DNA of 24,255 nucleotides from Rickettsiales bacterium (GTDB lineage Bacteria > Pseudomonadota > Alphaproteobacteria > Rickettsiales > UBA3002), in the NCBI GenBank assembly GCA_002725445.1, contig PBPD01000069.1, forward strand, positions 1 through 24,255, in the 5' to 3' direction. Of this stretch, positions 8,643-16,377 are shown piece by piece (the stretch's first letter is position 1; the number at the start of each line of letters is the position of its first letter). The notes under the pieces are model-generated. The model saw nothing but the letters and a program-made list of their open reading frames with translations. It made no database searches and was not told the origin of the DNA. Position numbers and translations under genes: made by a program.

Positions 8643-9580
8643 ATACGAAACGTAAGAAATCGACCAAGTCCGAGCAAAAAGCGAAGAAGGCCAAGCGTAG
8701 CCAACAAAGCAAGCAGGCTACATCGGCACCACAGGTTGCAACGCCCGCTCCGCAACAGATGAGTGCGGCGGAAGCGGCAAAAATGATGGGCGGGCCTTCG
8801 GCCACCAAACCAGCCGATGTGCAGAATGTATTGGCGCGTGCGGGTGACAAGCGTATTGTGCTGCATGTGGGCTGCGGCATGCCTAACCCAAAGAAACTGC
8901 ATAAAACCTTCCAAACACCGGATTGGCACGAGGTACGTTTTGACATCGATAAGGATGTGCATCCGGACATTCTTGGCGATATGACAGATATGAGTGTGTT
9001 GCCGGATAATTCGGTAGATGCGATTTTCTCCTCACATAATCTGGAGCATTTATTTGCCCATCAGGTGGCGGGTGCGTTGAGTGAGTTCAACCGCGTGCTT
9101 AAAGATGGTGGCTTTTTGCTGATTACCATGCCTGATATCGAAACTGTGGCGGGTTATGTAGCGCGTGGACAGCTGGAGGAAGAGCTGTACCGCTCGCCGG
9201 CCGGGCCGATTTCGCCATTAGATATATTATATGGGTTTGGCCGTGCCATCGCCAATGGCAATCATTTCATGGCACATAAAACAGGCTTCACGGCCAAATC
9301 GCTCGGCGGCAAGATGCGCGCCAGCGGTTTCACCAATATCACAGTGAGCCGTGAGGGCTATGATTTGTGGGCGATTGGCTATTCCTATCCGTTTGATCAT
9401 CCTGATCGTGTGGAAAAAGTGATTGTGCGTCAGCAGAAGCCGGACGATAAGGGTAATCTTCCGCCCGTACCAAACACGGCTCCTCAGCCCCATCCGGGTG
9501 CCCTCGCGCCGAATGTAGCGACGGATGAGCTGGATATACCGCCCGTGCATTGGGAGCCGTTGCACCTCACAACAAAATAG
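8630..9580 (+). CDS. SAM-dependent class I methyltransferase with basic N-terminal extension
   Basis: The 316-residue protein has a class I (Methyltransf_11-like) core. VLHVGCG at 77-83 is motif I, which binds S-adenosylmethionine; the acidic end of the next strand is VRFDID, and HNLEHLF begins at 136. The first 60 or so residues lie outside the fold: a lysine-rich stretch (KRKKSTKSEQKAKKAKRSQQ) and then an Ala/Pro/Gln linker. The C-terminus is proline-rich. The ATG overlaps the glycosyltransferase gene by 13 bases and has a good GAGGAG ribosome site, so expression is coupled. A role in modifying the glycan or lipid made by its partner is likely but unproven. A strong terminator follows. Confidence 0.85.
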   Translation: MGSVNTKRKKSTKSEQKAKKAKRSQQSKQATSAPQVATPAPQQMSAAEAAKMMGGPSATKPADVQNVLARAGDKRIVLHVGCGMPNPKKLHKTFQTPDWHEVRFDIDKDVHPDILGDMTDMSVLPDNSVDAIFSSHNLEHLFAHQVAGALSEFNRVLKDGGFLLITMPDIETVAGYVARGQLEEELYRSPAGPISPLDILYGFGRAIANGNHFMAHKTGFTAKSLGGKMRASGFTNITVSREGYDLWAIGYSYPFDHPDRVEKVIVRQQKPDDKGNLPPVPNTAPQPHPGALAPNVATDELDIPPVHWEPLHLTTK

Positions 9581-9604
9581 TCGGCCGTTATATACGATAG
9601 ATAG

Positions 9605-9637
9605 AACGCGCGTTGTGTGAACAGCGCGCGTTTTTTT
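9605..9637 (+). terminator. Intrinsic terminator after the glycosyltransferase-methyltransferase unit
   Basis: A 12-pair stem (9605-9616 with 9621-9632, one G-T pair) with a GTGA tetraloop is followed by a run of T to 9637. It starts 24 bases after the methyltransferase stop and ends 18 bases before the stop of the converging HlyD-family gene, so it insulates the two oppositely directed units. Confidence 0.92.
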
Positions 9638-9654
9638 ATGAGCTCAATGATGCC

Positions 9655-11238
9655 TTATTGTTCGCGGAAGGCCTTGTTGAAGGAGTCGCTGATTGGATCC
9701 ATCAGATAAGACAGCAAAGTGCGCTTGCCTGTAACAATCAATGCCTCAGCGGGCATACCAGGCGATAGCTCAAGATGACCCAGACGTTCCAGCTCTTCCG
9801 GCGAAATGGCGATACGTGCCAGGAAATAGCCCTGACCTGTGCGTTCATCTTCAAACCGGTCAGCGGAGACCTGAATTACTTCGCCAACCGCAGGCGGCAC
9901 ATTACGTACCTTATAGGCGGTCAGGCGTACCTGTGCTTCCAGACCGGGACGCACCACATCGATATCCTGCGGATTCACACGCACTTCCACGATCAATTTA
10001 TCGTCGAAGGGCACAATATCCATTAGCTTCTGGCCGGCTGTGATGACCCCGCCTTTTGTGTGCACGACAAGTCCGGTTATTTCGCCGGCAATGGGGGCTT
10101 TCACTTCGATACGCTGCACCACATCTTGCGCGGCGCGTAGCTGCTCTTCCAGATCGGACATCTTGGATTGCGTATCTCTCAGTTCCTGAATCACTTCATT
10201 CAGGAATTGCGTTTTAAGGTTATATTTCTCGATGCGTGCCTGCGATATGGTTTGCTCTGCACGTGAAATGCGCGCCTGATATTCGCCGCGGCGGCCACGC
10301 AGTTCTGCCGCATTGCGCTCCAGTGCCAAAAGACGTGGCTTGTTGGCAATGCCTTTTTCCAGCAGGGTACGCACGGTTTCAATCTCTTCTTCCAGCAGGG
10401 CAATTTGCTCGTTCGACGAGGTAATTTGTTGCTCTAGCCCGCCAATTTCCTCATCCAGCTGTGCTATTTGCTGGTCAAGCACCTTCATTTGCCCGTCAAT
10501 GCTTTCAATACGAGATGCAAACAGGCGACGCTGTGCATCCAGAATCTGGGCGATGTCGGCATCGGTTTCTTCGGCTTCCAGCAATTCTTTAGGAAAATCG
10601 ATTTTTTCTGCATTGTCACGTTCGGCAATCAGGCGTGCCGCTGTCGCGCGTGCATTAATATATTGCCCGGAATACAGGTCAAAACGGGCCTTGGCGGCTG
10701 TATCATCCAGTACAATGAGCGTATCGCCAGCTTCCACCTTAGAGCCTTCGCCAACCAGAATATCTTCGACGATGCCGCCTTCAAGATGCTGAATGGTTTT
10801 GCGGTTAGCATCCAGCACGACTTTGCCGGGTGCAATTGCCGCGCTGTTGAGCGGTGCAAACGCAGCCCACAAGCCAAATACTACAAACACAAAGAAGGCG
10901 ATCCACATGCCAAATACAATCGGCTTGCGTGCCAGATTATCGGGGCTGTCGTTATTCTCTTTGTTGCGTGGTGCGATGACATCCGACCAACGGTCAAAAA
11001 TATCGACCGCACGCTCCATCGATTCCTGTGCTTTTTGCACCGCGCCGTCCATACCATGCGGCACGATGGCACGGCTTTGCGATTCGTCTTGTTCATCGGC
11101 TTGCTCACCGGGTTGCGCGTCGGAGTCGGCAGGCACGTCGCTCTCGCCTTCAACAGGCACGGCATCGCTTTCATGAACGGGCTCTGCCTCTACATGTTCG
11201 GGTTCGTCATCCGGGTGTTGTTTATTGTCGTCTGTCAT
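9655..11238 (-). CDS. Type I secretion periplasmic adaptor (HlyD family)
   Basis: This is the membrane fusion protein that links an inner-membrane ABC exporter to an outer-membrane TolC-like channel. At 527 residues it is longer than the usual 430-480. A single span lies at about 107-129, followed by the lipoyl half-motif HLEGGIV (151-157), a long coiled coil (about 232-375), the second lipoyl half (KAPIAGEITGL) and a beta-barrel region ending in GMPAEALIVTGKRTLL, all typical of HlyD/PrtE. The extra length is an acidic cytoplasmic head of about 105 residues rich in Glu, Asp, Pro and Ala. It overlaps the ABC gene by four bases (ATGA). The likely substrate is the RTX protein encoded upstream. 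No TolC-type gene is in the window. Confidence 0.93.
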   Translation of the reverse strand: MTDDNKQHPDDEPEHVEAEPVHESDAVPVEGESDVPADSDAQPGEQADEQDESQSRAIVPHGMDGAVQKAQESMERAVDIFDRWSDVIAPRNKENNDSPDNLARKPIVFGMWIAFFVFVVFGLWAAFAPLNSAAIAPGKVVLDANRKTIQHLEGGIVEDILVGEGSKVEAGDTLIVLDDTAAKARFDLYSGQYINARATAARLIAERDNAEKIDFPKELLEAEETDADIAQILDAQRRLFASRIESIDGQMKVLDQQIAQLDEEIGGLEQQITSSNEQIALLEEEIETVRTLLEKGIANKPRLLALERNAAELRGRRGEYQARISRAEQTISQARIEKYNLKTQFLNEVIQELRDTQSKMSDLEEQLRAAQDVVQRIEVKAPIAGEITGLVVHTKGGVITAGQKLMDIVPFDDKLIVEVRVNPQDIDVVRPGLEAQVRLTAYKVRNVPPAVGEVIQVSADRFEDERTGQGYFLARIAISPEELERLGHLELSPGMPAEALIVTGKRTLLSYLMDPISDSFNKAFREQ

Positions 11239-13022
11239 GCGGATTCTCCTGCGCCGTCGCTGCCGTCTACAGGCGCATCATTCGCGCCTTGCGCGGCCTG
11301 CTGCTCGTTCTGAATAGGGCGTTTGGCGGTATATTTCTGTAACACTTCGTCGCGTTTACCAAAGCTCTCTACCGTGCCGTTGCGCAGCATCAGCAGCTTG
11401 TCGACGCTACCAACGATGGATGGGCGGTGTGCTACAACAATGGTGGTAATGCCCAGCCGTTTCATGCGCACGAGTGATTCCATCAAGGCGCGTTCGCCTT
11501 CGCCATCCAGATTGGAGTTAGGCTCGTCAAGCACCAGAAAACGCGGGCGGCTATAGAGCGCGCGTGCCAGTCCAATACGCTGGCGCTGGCCGGGCGACAG
11601 GGCCTGATTGCCTACGCTATATTCGGTTTCGTAGCCTTTTGGAAGGCGCAAAATCATGTCGTGACAACCTGCAAGCTTCGCGGCCTCGATCACTTGTTGC
11701 GGATCGGCATCGCCCTGCATGCGTGCGATATTGTCTTTGATGGTGCCGGCAAACAAGTCGACATGCTGTGGCATATAGCCGACATACTGGCCAAAGTCAG
11801 CACGGTTCCATTTGAATGTTTCCGCACCGTCCAGACGAATGCTGCCATGGTTGGGAGGTAACACGCCGATGATTAGTTTAGACAGGGTTGATTTCCCCGC
11901 GGCACTAGGGCCAATAATGCCCAGCATCTCGCCCGGCTCCAGATGAAAATTGATGCCTTTGAGAATAGGCGGTGCACCGGGGGGCTGGTAAAAGATATTT
12001 TCCACGCTCAGGCGCCCTTCGGGTGCGGGCAATGCCATCTCGCCACGCATGGTAGGCAGATTATCGAGCACATGGCCAAGGCGATGATAAGAATCACGCG
12101 CATTCACCAGATTCTTCCAGACCCCGATAGCGCCTTCAAACGGCGCAAGCGCGCGGCCGACCAGAATCGAGGCGGCAATCATGCCACCCACGGTCAGCTC
12201 ACCCTGCAGTGCCAGCCAGCCACCAATGCCGATCACACCGATTTGAATCACCATACGCAGTGAGCGGGATACGGATTGGATGATCGTGCCGCGGCTTTGC
12301 GCCAGATATTGTTTTTCCAGCCCCTTGGCGTTGAAGTCGACCCATTGGTTCAACACATTATCCATCATGCCCATGGCTTCAATGGCCTCGGCATTACGGT
12401 TAGCGGTTTCCACGATATTCATGCTTTGGATAGAATTTTCCTGCGCATCGTCGATGGGTTTTTTGGTAGCAAATTCGTTAAGTACGGCAAAGCCGATGAG
12501 CATGACAGCACCAGCCACCGACAGTAAGCCCAATACGGGGTTGACCATGTAGATCACCAGAATAAAGATGATCGACCACGGCGCGTCCAGCAGCACCGCT
12601 ACGCCGCTGGAAATGAAACTTTTGATATTCATCAGGTCACGTTGATATTGACCACCAGAGGTTGGAAAACCGAGGGAGGCACGCATGACCGACAGGCGGA
12701 ATAGTTCCGGTGCGAGTTTTACATCCAGCCACTCGGTGATGTGATTGAGGATGAAAGACCGCACGGCGGAGAATACGCCGTAGAACAAAAACGCGGCAAT
12801 CGCCAGCGAGGTTAATACAATCAGCGTCTCAAGGCTGCGGCTGGCCATCACACGGTCAAGTACCTGCAGCGAGTAGATGGGCAGCAGGATCATCAGGAAG
12901 TTGGTGGCCAGCGAGAATATGCCCGCATAGATAAAAGCACGCTTACATTGCTGCAAGGCGCGTTTGATAGGGGATTCTGGCTGTGCGTTTGATTGCGTGT
13001 TCTTTTTAGCTGCTTTTTGCAT
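11235..13022 (-). CDS. Type I secretion ABC transporter, permease-ATPase (PrtD/RsaD type)
   Basis: This is an inner-membrane exporter of 595 residues that powers secretion of an RTX-type protein. About six spans (residues 30-310) are followed by an ATPase with Walker A GPSAAGKS (371-378), Q-loop YMPQH (Q419), signature LSPGQRQRIGLARAL (475-489), Walker B FLVLDE (495-500) and the switch histidine H532. There is no N-terminal C39 peptidase domain, so it belongs to the PrtD-like exporters of substrates with an uncleaved C-terminal signal. The C-terminus carries a polar tail of about 35 residues beyond the ATPase. The ATG has no clear ribosome site. It lies 162 bases after the RTX gene, across a terminator, and is translationally coupled to the HlyD-family gene. 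Confidence 0.94.
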   Translation of the reverse strand: MQKAAKKNTQSNAQPESPIKRALQQCKRAFIYAGIFSLATNFLMILLPIYSLQVLDRVMASRSLETLIVLTSLAIAAFLFYGVFSAVRSFILNHITEWLDVKLAPELFRLSVMRASLGFPTSGGQYQRDLMNIKSFISSGVAVLLDAPWSIIFILVIYMVNPVLGLLSVAGAVMLIGFAVLNEFATKKPIDDAQENSIQSMNIVETANRNAEAIEAMGMMDNVLNQWVDFNAKGLEKQYLAQSRGTIIQSVSRSLRMVIQIGVIGIGGWLALQGELTVGGMIAASILVGRALAPFEGAIGVWKNLVNARDSYHRLGHVLDNLPTMRGEMALPAPEGRLSVENIFYQPPGAPPILKGINFHLEPGEMLGIIGPSAAGKSTLSKLIIGVLPPNHGSIRLDGAETFKWNRADFGQYVGYMPQHVDLFAGTIKDNIARMQGDADPQQVIEAAKLAGCHDMILRLPKGYETEYSVGNQALSPGQRQRIGLARALYSRPRFLVLDEPNSNLDGEGERALMESLVRMKRLGITTIVVAHRPSIVGSVDKLLMLRNGTVESFGKRDEVLQKYTAKRPIQNEQQAAQGANDAPVDGSDGAGESA

Positions 13023-13129
13023 GTGTCTATTAACTGTTCAGTAAAGCGCCATCATAGTGATTATGCGCTGTTGTGCAACAATCTAGATAGGGCAAATTGC
13101 TATAAGAAAAAGGGCTGGCAGTTTTTTTG

Positions 13130-13161
13130 CAAAGAAAAAGGGGCGCTAAAAAGCGCCCCTT
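13130..13161 (-). terminator. Intrinsic terminator between the RTX gene and the secretion genes
   Basis: On the minus strand a perfect 10-pair GC-rich stem (13152-13161 with 13138-13147, loop of four) is followed by TTTTTCTTT. It starts 23 bases after the RTX stop codon. It should end most RTX transcripts and leave the exporter genes to limited readthrough or to a separate promoter in 13023-13129, where I could not identify convincing boxes. Confidence 0.9.
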
Positions 13162-13184
13162 CCTCATTTGGATAGGTACTATCC

Positions 13185-16109
13185 TTAGATGACTGGGGTG
13201 AATGTAGAGAAGTCTACAATGTTCGCCACAGTCGCCAGGGTAGCATCACCGGTCAGGGTGATGTTGGCTACGGTCGCGATGTCACCGTTGTTAGCCATGT
13301 CTGGATCGTACAACAGTGTGAACGCGTCCATGTCGCTAGCATCCAGCAGAGCCAGAATCCAGCCAGCGCCGGTTGCGTTCGCAGCACCGTTCAGACCAGC
13401 ATCGATACCAGCAGCGGTCAGTGCACCACCGCCCGCAGCGCTATCGTAGAAGAAGAAGAACTGGTCGGTAGCAGTGATGTTACCGTTGTCCGCAGTGATT
13501 GCAGCTTGACCACCATCACCACCGTCAGCAACTGCCAGCTCATGGTAGTTGTTGCTTGCAGCAGCCACAGCACCTTGGGTCACAGCCGGAGCCAGACCGA
13601 TACGGTCACCCGAACCATTATTCAGTTCGAAGCCAGTCACAACGTCAGTTGTATTGGTGTGAGTAACTGCAGTGTAAGCAACGATGTCGTTACCACCTGC
13701 GGTCAGGCTGATCTGGTCAGCACCTTCACGGCCGATGATGGTGTCGTTGCCGCTACCACCAGTGATGGTGTCAGCTGCACCAGCGTCGGTCGCACCAGTG
13801 ATGGTCAGACCGTTGGTGAAGCTTGTAGCGTTTACGGTACCAGCACTGGTCGAAGTCAGGGTTACTGCATCCAGACCAGCGGCAGTTGCGTTAGCGCCCA
13901 GGGTAATGGTGTGGGCGTTGTTACCGTTAGCAACCAGAGTCTCAACGTTGGTCACGTTGCTGAAGTCGCTGTCGATAACAGTCGCAGTACCGTCAACACG
14001 GATGGTGTCACCTGGCAGAGTGCTAGCATTAGCACCACCGTCGATCGAGTCACTTGCAGTGAAGTCCGAGCTGTCAGCGAAGATGAATACATCGTCGCCA
14101 GCCGCACCCAGGAGGCTGTCACCAGCACCTGCTATTGCGTCAGTGTTCGAGCCGGTCACGGTGATGGTACCGGTAGTGGTGGTACCTGGATTCACCTGAA
14201 TGCCAGTGGTCATCGCGCTAGCGTCAACAGTCAGTGCAGCAGCACCGGTCAGTGCAGAAGCGTCAACCAGAGCAACACCCGCGGTAACAGCGTTAGCTGC
14301 CAGCGTGATATTGTGACCGGTTACGTTCGACAGTTTGATGGTCTCGGTCGAACGTGCCTGAGCCAGGTCAGCGTTGTCCAAGGTTACAGCAGTTGTATCG
14401 GTTACTTCAATAACGTCAGTACCCGAACCACCGATGATGCTTGCGTCACCACCCAAAGCCGCACCGTTGATGTCGGCTGCCAGGTATTGGAACGTGTCGT
14501 TGCCGTCGCCACCCAGCAGGGTGTCAGCACCAGCGCCACCGATCAGTACATCGTTGCCACCTTCGCCACGGATCAGGTCGGTACCAGCACCACCGTTCAG
14601 GGTGTCGCCGTTGCTACCGGAGATCAGTTGGTCGTTGTTAGCAGTACCGGTCAGGGTAGTTGCATCGCCATCGGTGTTGGTCAACAGAACCGAACCATCG
14701 CTCAGCACGAGGTTGGTTGCAGTGAAGTCACCAGCGTAGTTGCTGAATACATACTGATCTTGGTTACCAGTGTTGGTGATGATGGCTTCGTTGCCCAGGC
14801 CATTTACAGTCAGGCCCGATGCTGCGGTACCACCGTCTACGGTAACGTTCAGTACGTCGTTAGCTTCCTGGAAGTTGCTGAACAACAGCGAAACGTTGTT
14901 GTTAACAAAACCGGTCGAAGTAACGTTGTAGATGTTGCTGCCGATACCTGCGTTCAGGTTCAGGGTGTCGCCGTCCAGCGCACCGGTTACCTGAATGGTA
15001 TCGTTGCCAGCACCACCGAAGATGCTCACTTCCTGATTGGTGCCTTGCAGGTCGGTACCCAGAATGATGGTGTCGCCACCGCCGTTCGAGTAAACCACAC
15101 CGTCTTGTGCACCCCAAGTGATGATGTCACCGGTATCGTCTGGGCTGTTTACACCGCCGCCACCGAAGATGGTCACGTTAGCAGTGTTAGCATCGTTATC
15201 AGCCGATACGTTGATGGTGTCCTGACCCAGGTTACCTTCAATGTAGATGTTAGCGTTAGCGCCGGCGTTGCCGGTGGTGATGCTGTCACCGCCCTGGCCA
15301 CCATATACGCTTACGGTTTGGTTGGAAGCAGTATTGCCAACGTTGATGGTGTCGTTACCGCCGTTGGAATATACAACGCCCGAACCAACACCTACGGTGA
15401 TGGTGTCTGCACCGTCGGTAGGATCAGCAGCGCTGTTACCACCGGTTACGGTGAAGGTGTTCGATACAGTGCCGCCACCCAGATCAACAGTGTCCGAACC
15501 CAGACCAGCTTCTACATAAATAGCGCCGTTAGGGGTGTTTGCACCGTCGGTGATGTTGTCATCACCCGAACCACCATACAGGTTGGTGGTGGTGCCAGCC
15601 AGAGTGCTGTTTACGTTGATGATGTCACCACCAGCGTTACCGTATACGGTGTTGCTGCCGGTACCCAGAGTGAAGGTATCTGCGCCATCGGTTGCATCGT
15701 TGATGCCGGTGCCACCGAAGATCAGGTTGTTACCGTTAGCAACGGTGATGTTGTCACCAGCGCCAAAACCGTAAACTACGTTGTCGTTGTTACCCGCAAT
15801 GTTGATGGTGTTTGCGGTGTTGTCCAGCGACGAACCGGTGTTGTTGTCACCCACATGCAGCACACCTTGGTTGGTGTCGAATGTGATGTTGGTGTTAACG
15901 TTAGCAGCCGAATTGCTGTTGGTCAGCTGAGCCAGGGTAACGCTTTGCAGCGTAACCGAGCGGCCATCACTTGCAGTAACAACTACGTTTGCACCACTTT
16001 GCACGAAAGTAGTGGTCGCTGCAGTTGTACCGCTGATGTTCAGCGAGTCGGTGGTCGGATCAAAGGCAATGCTTTGGCCAGTCACCAGATTAAGATCATA
16101 TGCAGTCAT
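13185..16109 (-). CDS. S-layer-like RTX calcium-binding secreted protein
   Basis: The 974-residue protein is built largely of Gly, Thr, Asn, Asp and Ala. I find no cysteine and a single lysine, so it is strongly acidic. There is no N-terminal signal peptide, as expected for a type I substrate. Residues 131-405 hold three tandem units of about 90. A classical RTX nonapeptide run is at 489-542 (GGAGTDLI, GGAGADTLLG, GGDGNDTF) and a shorter one near 776-803 (GGSGNDTIIG). Between them are Ala/Thr/Val-rich repeats of the NVETL...ITLGANA kind, reminiscent of RsaA-type surface layers. The C-terminus ends hydrophobic (DFSTFTPVI), fitting an uncleaved secretion signal. GAAGAGG precedes the ATG. Codon use is strongly biased, suggesting high expression. 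A surface-layer protein is the best guess; a large adhesin is the main alternative. Confidence 0.85.
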   Translation of the reverse strand: MTAYDLNLVTGQSIAFDPTTDSLNISGTTAATTTFVQSGANVVVTASDGRSVTLQSVTLAQLTNSNSAANVNTNITFDTNQGVLHVGDNNTGSSLDNTANTINIAGNNDNVVYGFGAGDNITVANGNNLIFGGTGINDATDGADTFTLGTGSNTVYGNAGGDIINVNSTLAGTTTNLYGGSGDDNITDGANTPNGAIYVEAGLGSDTVDLGGGTVSNTFTVTGGNSAADPTDGADTITVGVGSGVVYSNGGNDTINVGNTASNQTVSVYGGQGGDSITTGNAGANANIYIEGNLGQDTINVSADNDANTANVTIFGGGGVNSPDDTGDIITWGAQDGVVYSNGGGDTIILGTDLQGTNQEVSIFGGAGNDTIQVTGALDGDTLNLNAGIGSNIYNVTSTGFVNNNVSLLFSNFQEANDVLNVTVDGGTAASGLTVNGLGNEAIITNTGNQDQYVFSNYAGDFTATNLVLSDGSVLLTNTDGDATTLTGTANNDQLISGSNGDTLNGGAGTDLIRGEGGNDVLIGGAGADTLLGGDGNDTFQYLAADINGAALGGDASIIGGSGTDVIEVTDTTAVTLDNADLAQARSTETIKLSNVTGHNITLAANAVTAGVALVDASALTGAAALTVDASAMTTGIQVNPGTTTTGTITVTGSNTDAIAGAGDSLLGAAGDDVFIFADSSDFTASDSIDGGANASTLPGDTIRVDGTATVIDSDFSNVTNVETLVANGNNAHTITLGANATAAGLDAVTLTSTSAGTVNATSFTNGLTITGATDAGAADTITGGSGNDTIIGREGADQISLTAGGNDIVAYTAVTHTNTTDVVTGFELNNGSGDRIGLAPAVTQGAVAAASNNYHELAVADGGDGGQAAITADNGNITATDQFFFFYDSAAGGGALTAAGIDAGLNGAANATGAGWILALLDASDMDAFTLLYDPDMANNGDIATVANITLTGDATLATVANIVDFSTFTPVI
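14484..14645 (-). repeat. RTX nonapeptide repeat run
   Basis: This segment encodes residues 489-542 of the surface protein, about five GGxGxDxLx repeats in a row (for example RGEGGNDVLI and GGAGADTLLG). In known proteins such repeats form a parallel beta-roll that binds calcium through the Asp and Gly positions and folds only outside the cell. It is the most regular RTX part of the protein. Confidence 0.9.
14895..15719 (-). repeat. Three tandem copies of a unit of about 90 residues
   Basis: Three units align at residues 131-220, 221-313 and 314-405. Each has the order: GG-start with a gap, DGAD/DTGD-x-I/F-T, VVYSNGG or TVYGNAGG with D-I-I/T-I, LYGG/VYGG/IFGG with G-D/N-D-x-I, and a fourth strand group (AGLGSDTVDL, EGNLGQDTIN, NAGIGSNIYN). 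The second and third copies share GVVYSNGG. A partial copy (VVYGFGAGDNITV) precedes them. Each unit looks like four degenerate RTX turns, so it probably grew by duplication of a 270-280 base block. Confidence 0.75.
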
Positions 16110-16148
16110 TGTATAAAACCTCTTCTGTAGATTGGTTAGGTTATTCGA

Positions 16149-16259
16149 AGCGAATTCGCTAGAGTAATCCTCTAAAACGTCGTTATTAATAACGACCCGA
16201 TAAAGGATTGCAAGTATAAAGCTTTCCTATAATCAGGCCCCGCCACAGATAATTCTGTG
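16149..16259 (-). promoter_or_regulatory. Inverted-repeat-rich upstream region of the RTX gene
   Basis: The 268 bases upstream of the surface-protein gene hold several symmetric elements: a perfect 12-base palindrome AGCGAATTCGCT (16149-16160), a five-pair stem TAGAG/CTCTA (16160-16174), a perfect 18-base palindrome GTCGTTATTAATAACGAC (16179-16196) and a six-pair stem CACAGA/TCTGTG (16244-16259). If transcribed they would give a structured leader, which often stabilises abundant mRNAs; some could instead be operators. No known riboswitch class is recognised. Confidence 0.5.
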
Positions 16260-16274
16260 AGCAGTTATGCGTAA

Positions 16275-16304
16275 CGTTAAGCCACGGCCTAATCCCAAAG
16301 TCAA
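16275..16304 (-). promoter_or_regulatory. Candidate promoter of the RTX gene
   Basis: On the minus strand TTGACT (16304-16299) matches five of six bases of the -35 consensus. It is followed after 16 bases by GCTTAACG (16282-16275), which partly resembles the alphaproteobacterial GCTANAWC-type -10. This would give a leader of about 160 bases containing the hairpins. The -10 is weak, so the call is tentative. Confidence 0.25.
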
Positions 16305-16377
16305 CGGTTTTTACTTAGGGTTTTTCGCATGTAATGGGGTTGCAGAGGGTGTTGTTGCAACAATGCAACATGTGACG

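Noticed and set aside
10468..11313. Open frame of 281 codons on the + strand opposite the HlyD-family gene
   Set aside because: The translation has no recognisable family and lies entirely over the well-supported adaptor gene and its coupled overlap with the ABC gene.
13185..16109. Repetitive DNA that might be taken for a CRISPR array or satellite
   Set aside because: The repeats are imperfect, vary in length and encode RTX turns in one continuous reading frame; there are no identical repeats with unique spacers.
13506..16130. Open frame of 874 codons on the + strand, opposite the surface-protein gene
   Set aside because: Its translation is rich in Ser, Thr, Val and Cys with no recognisable domain, and it mirrors the codon bias of the RTX gene, which has clear motifs, a ribosome site and a terminator.
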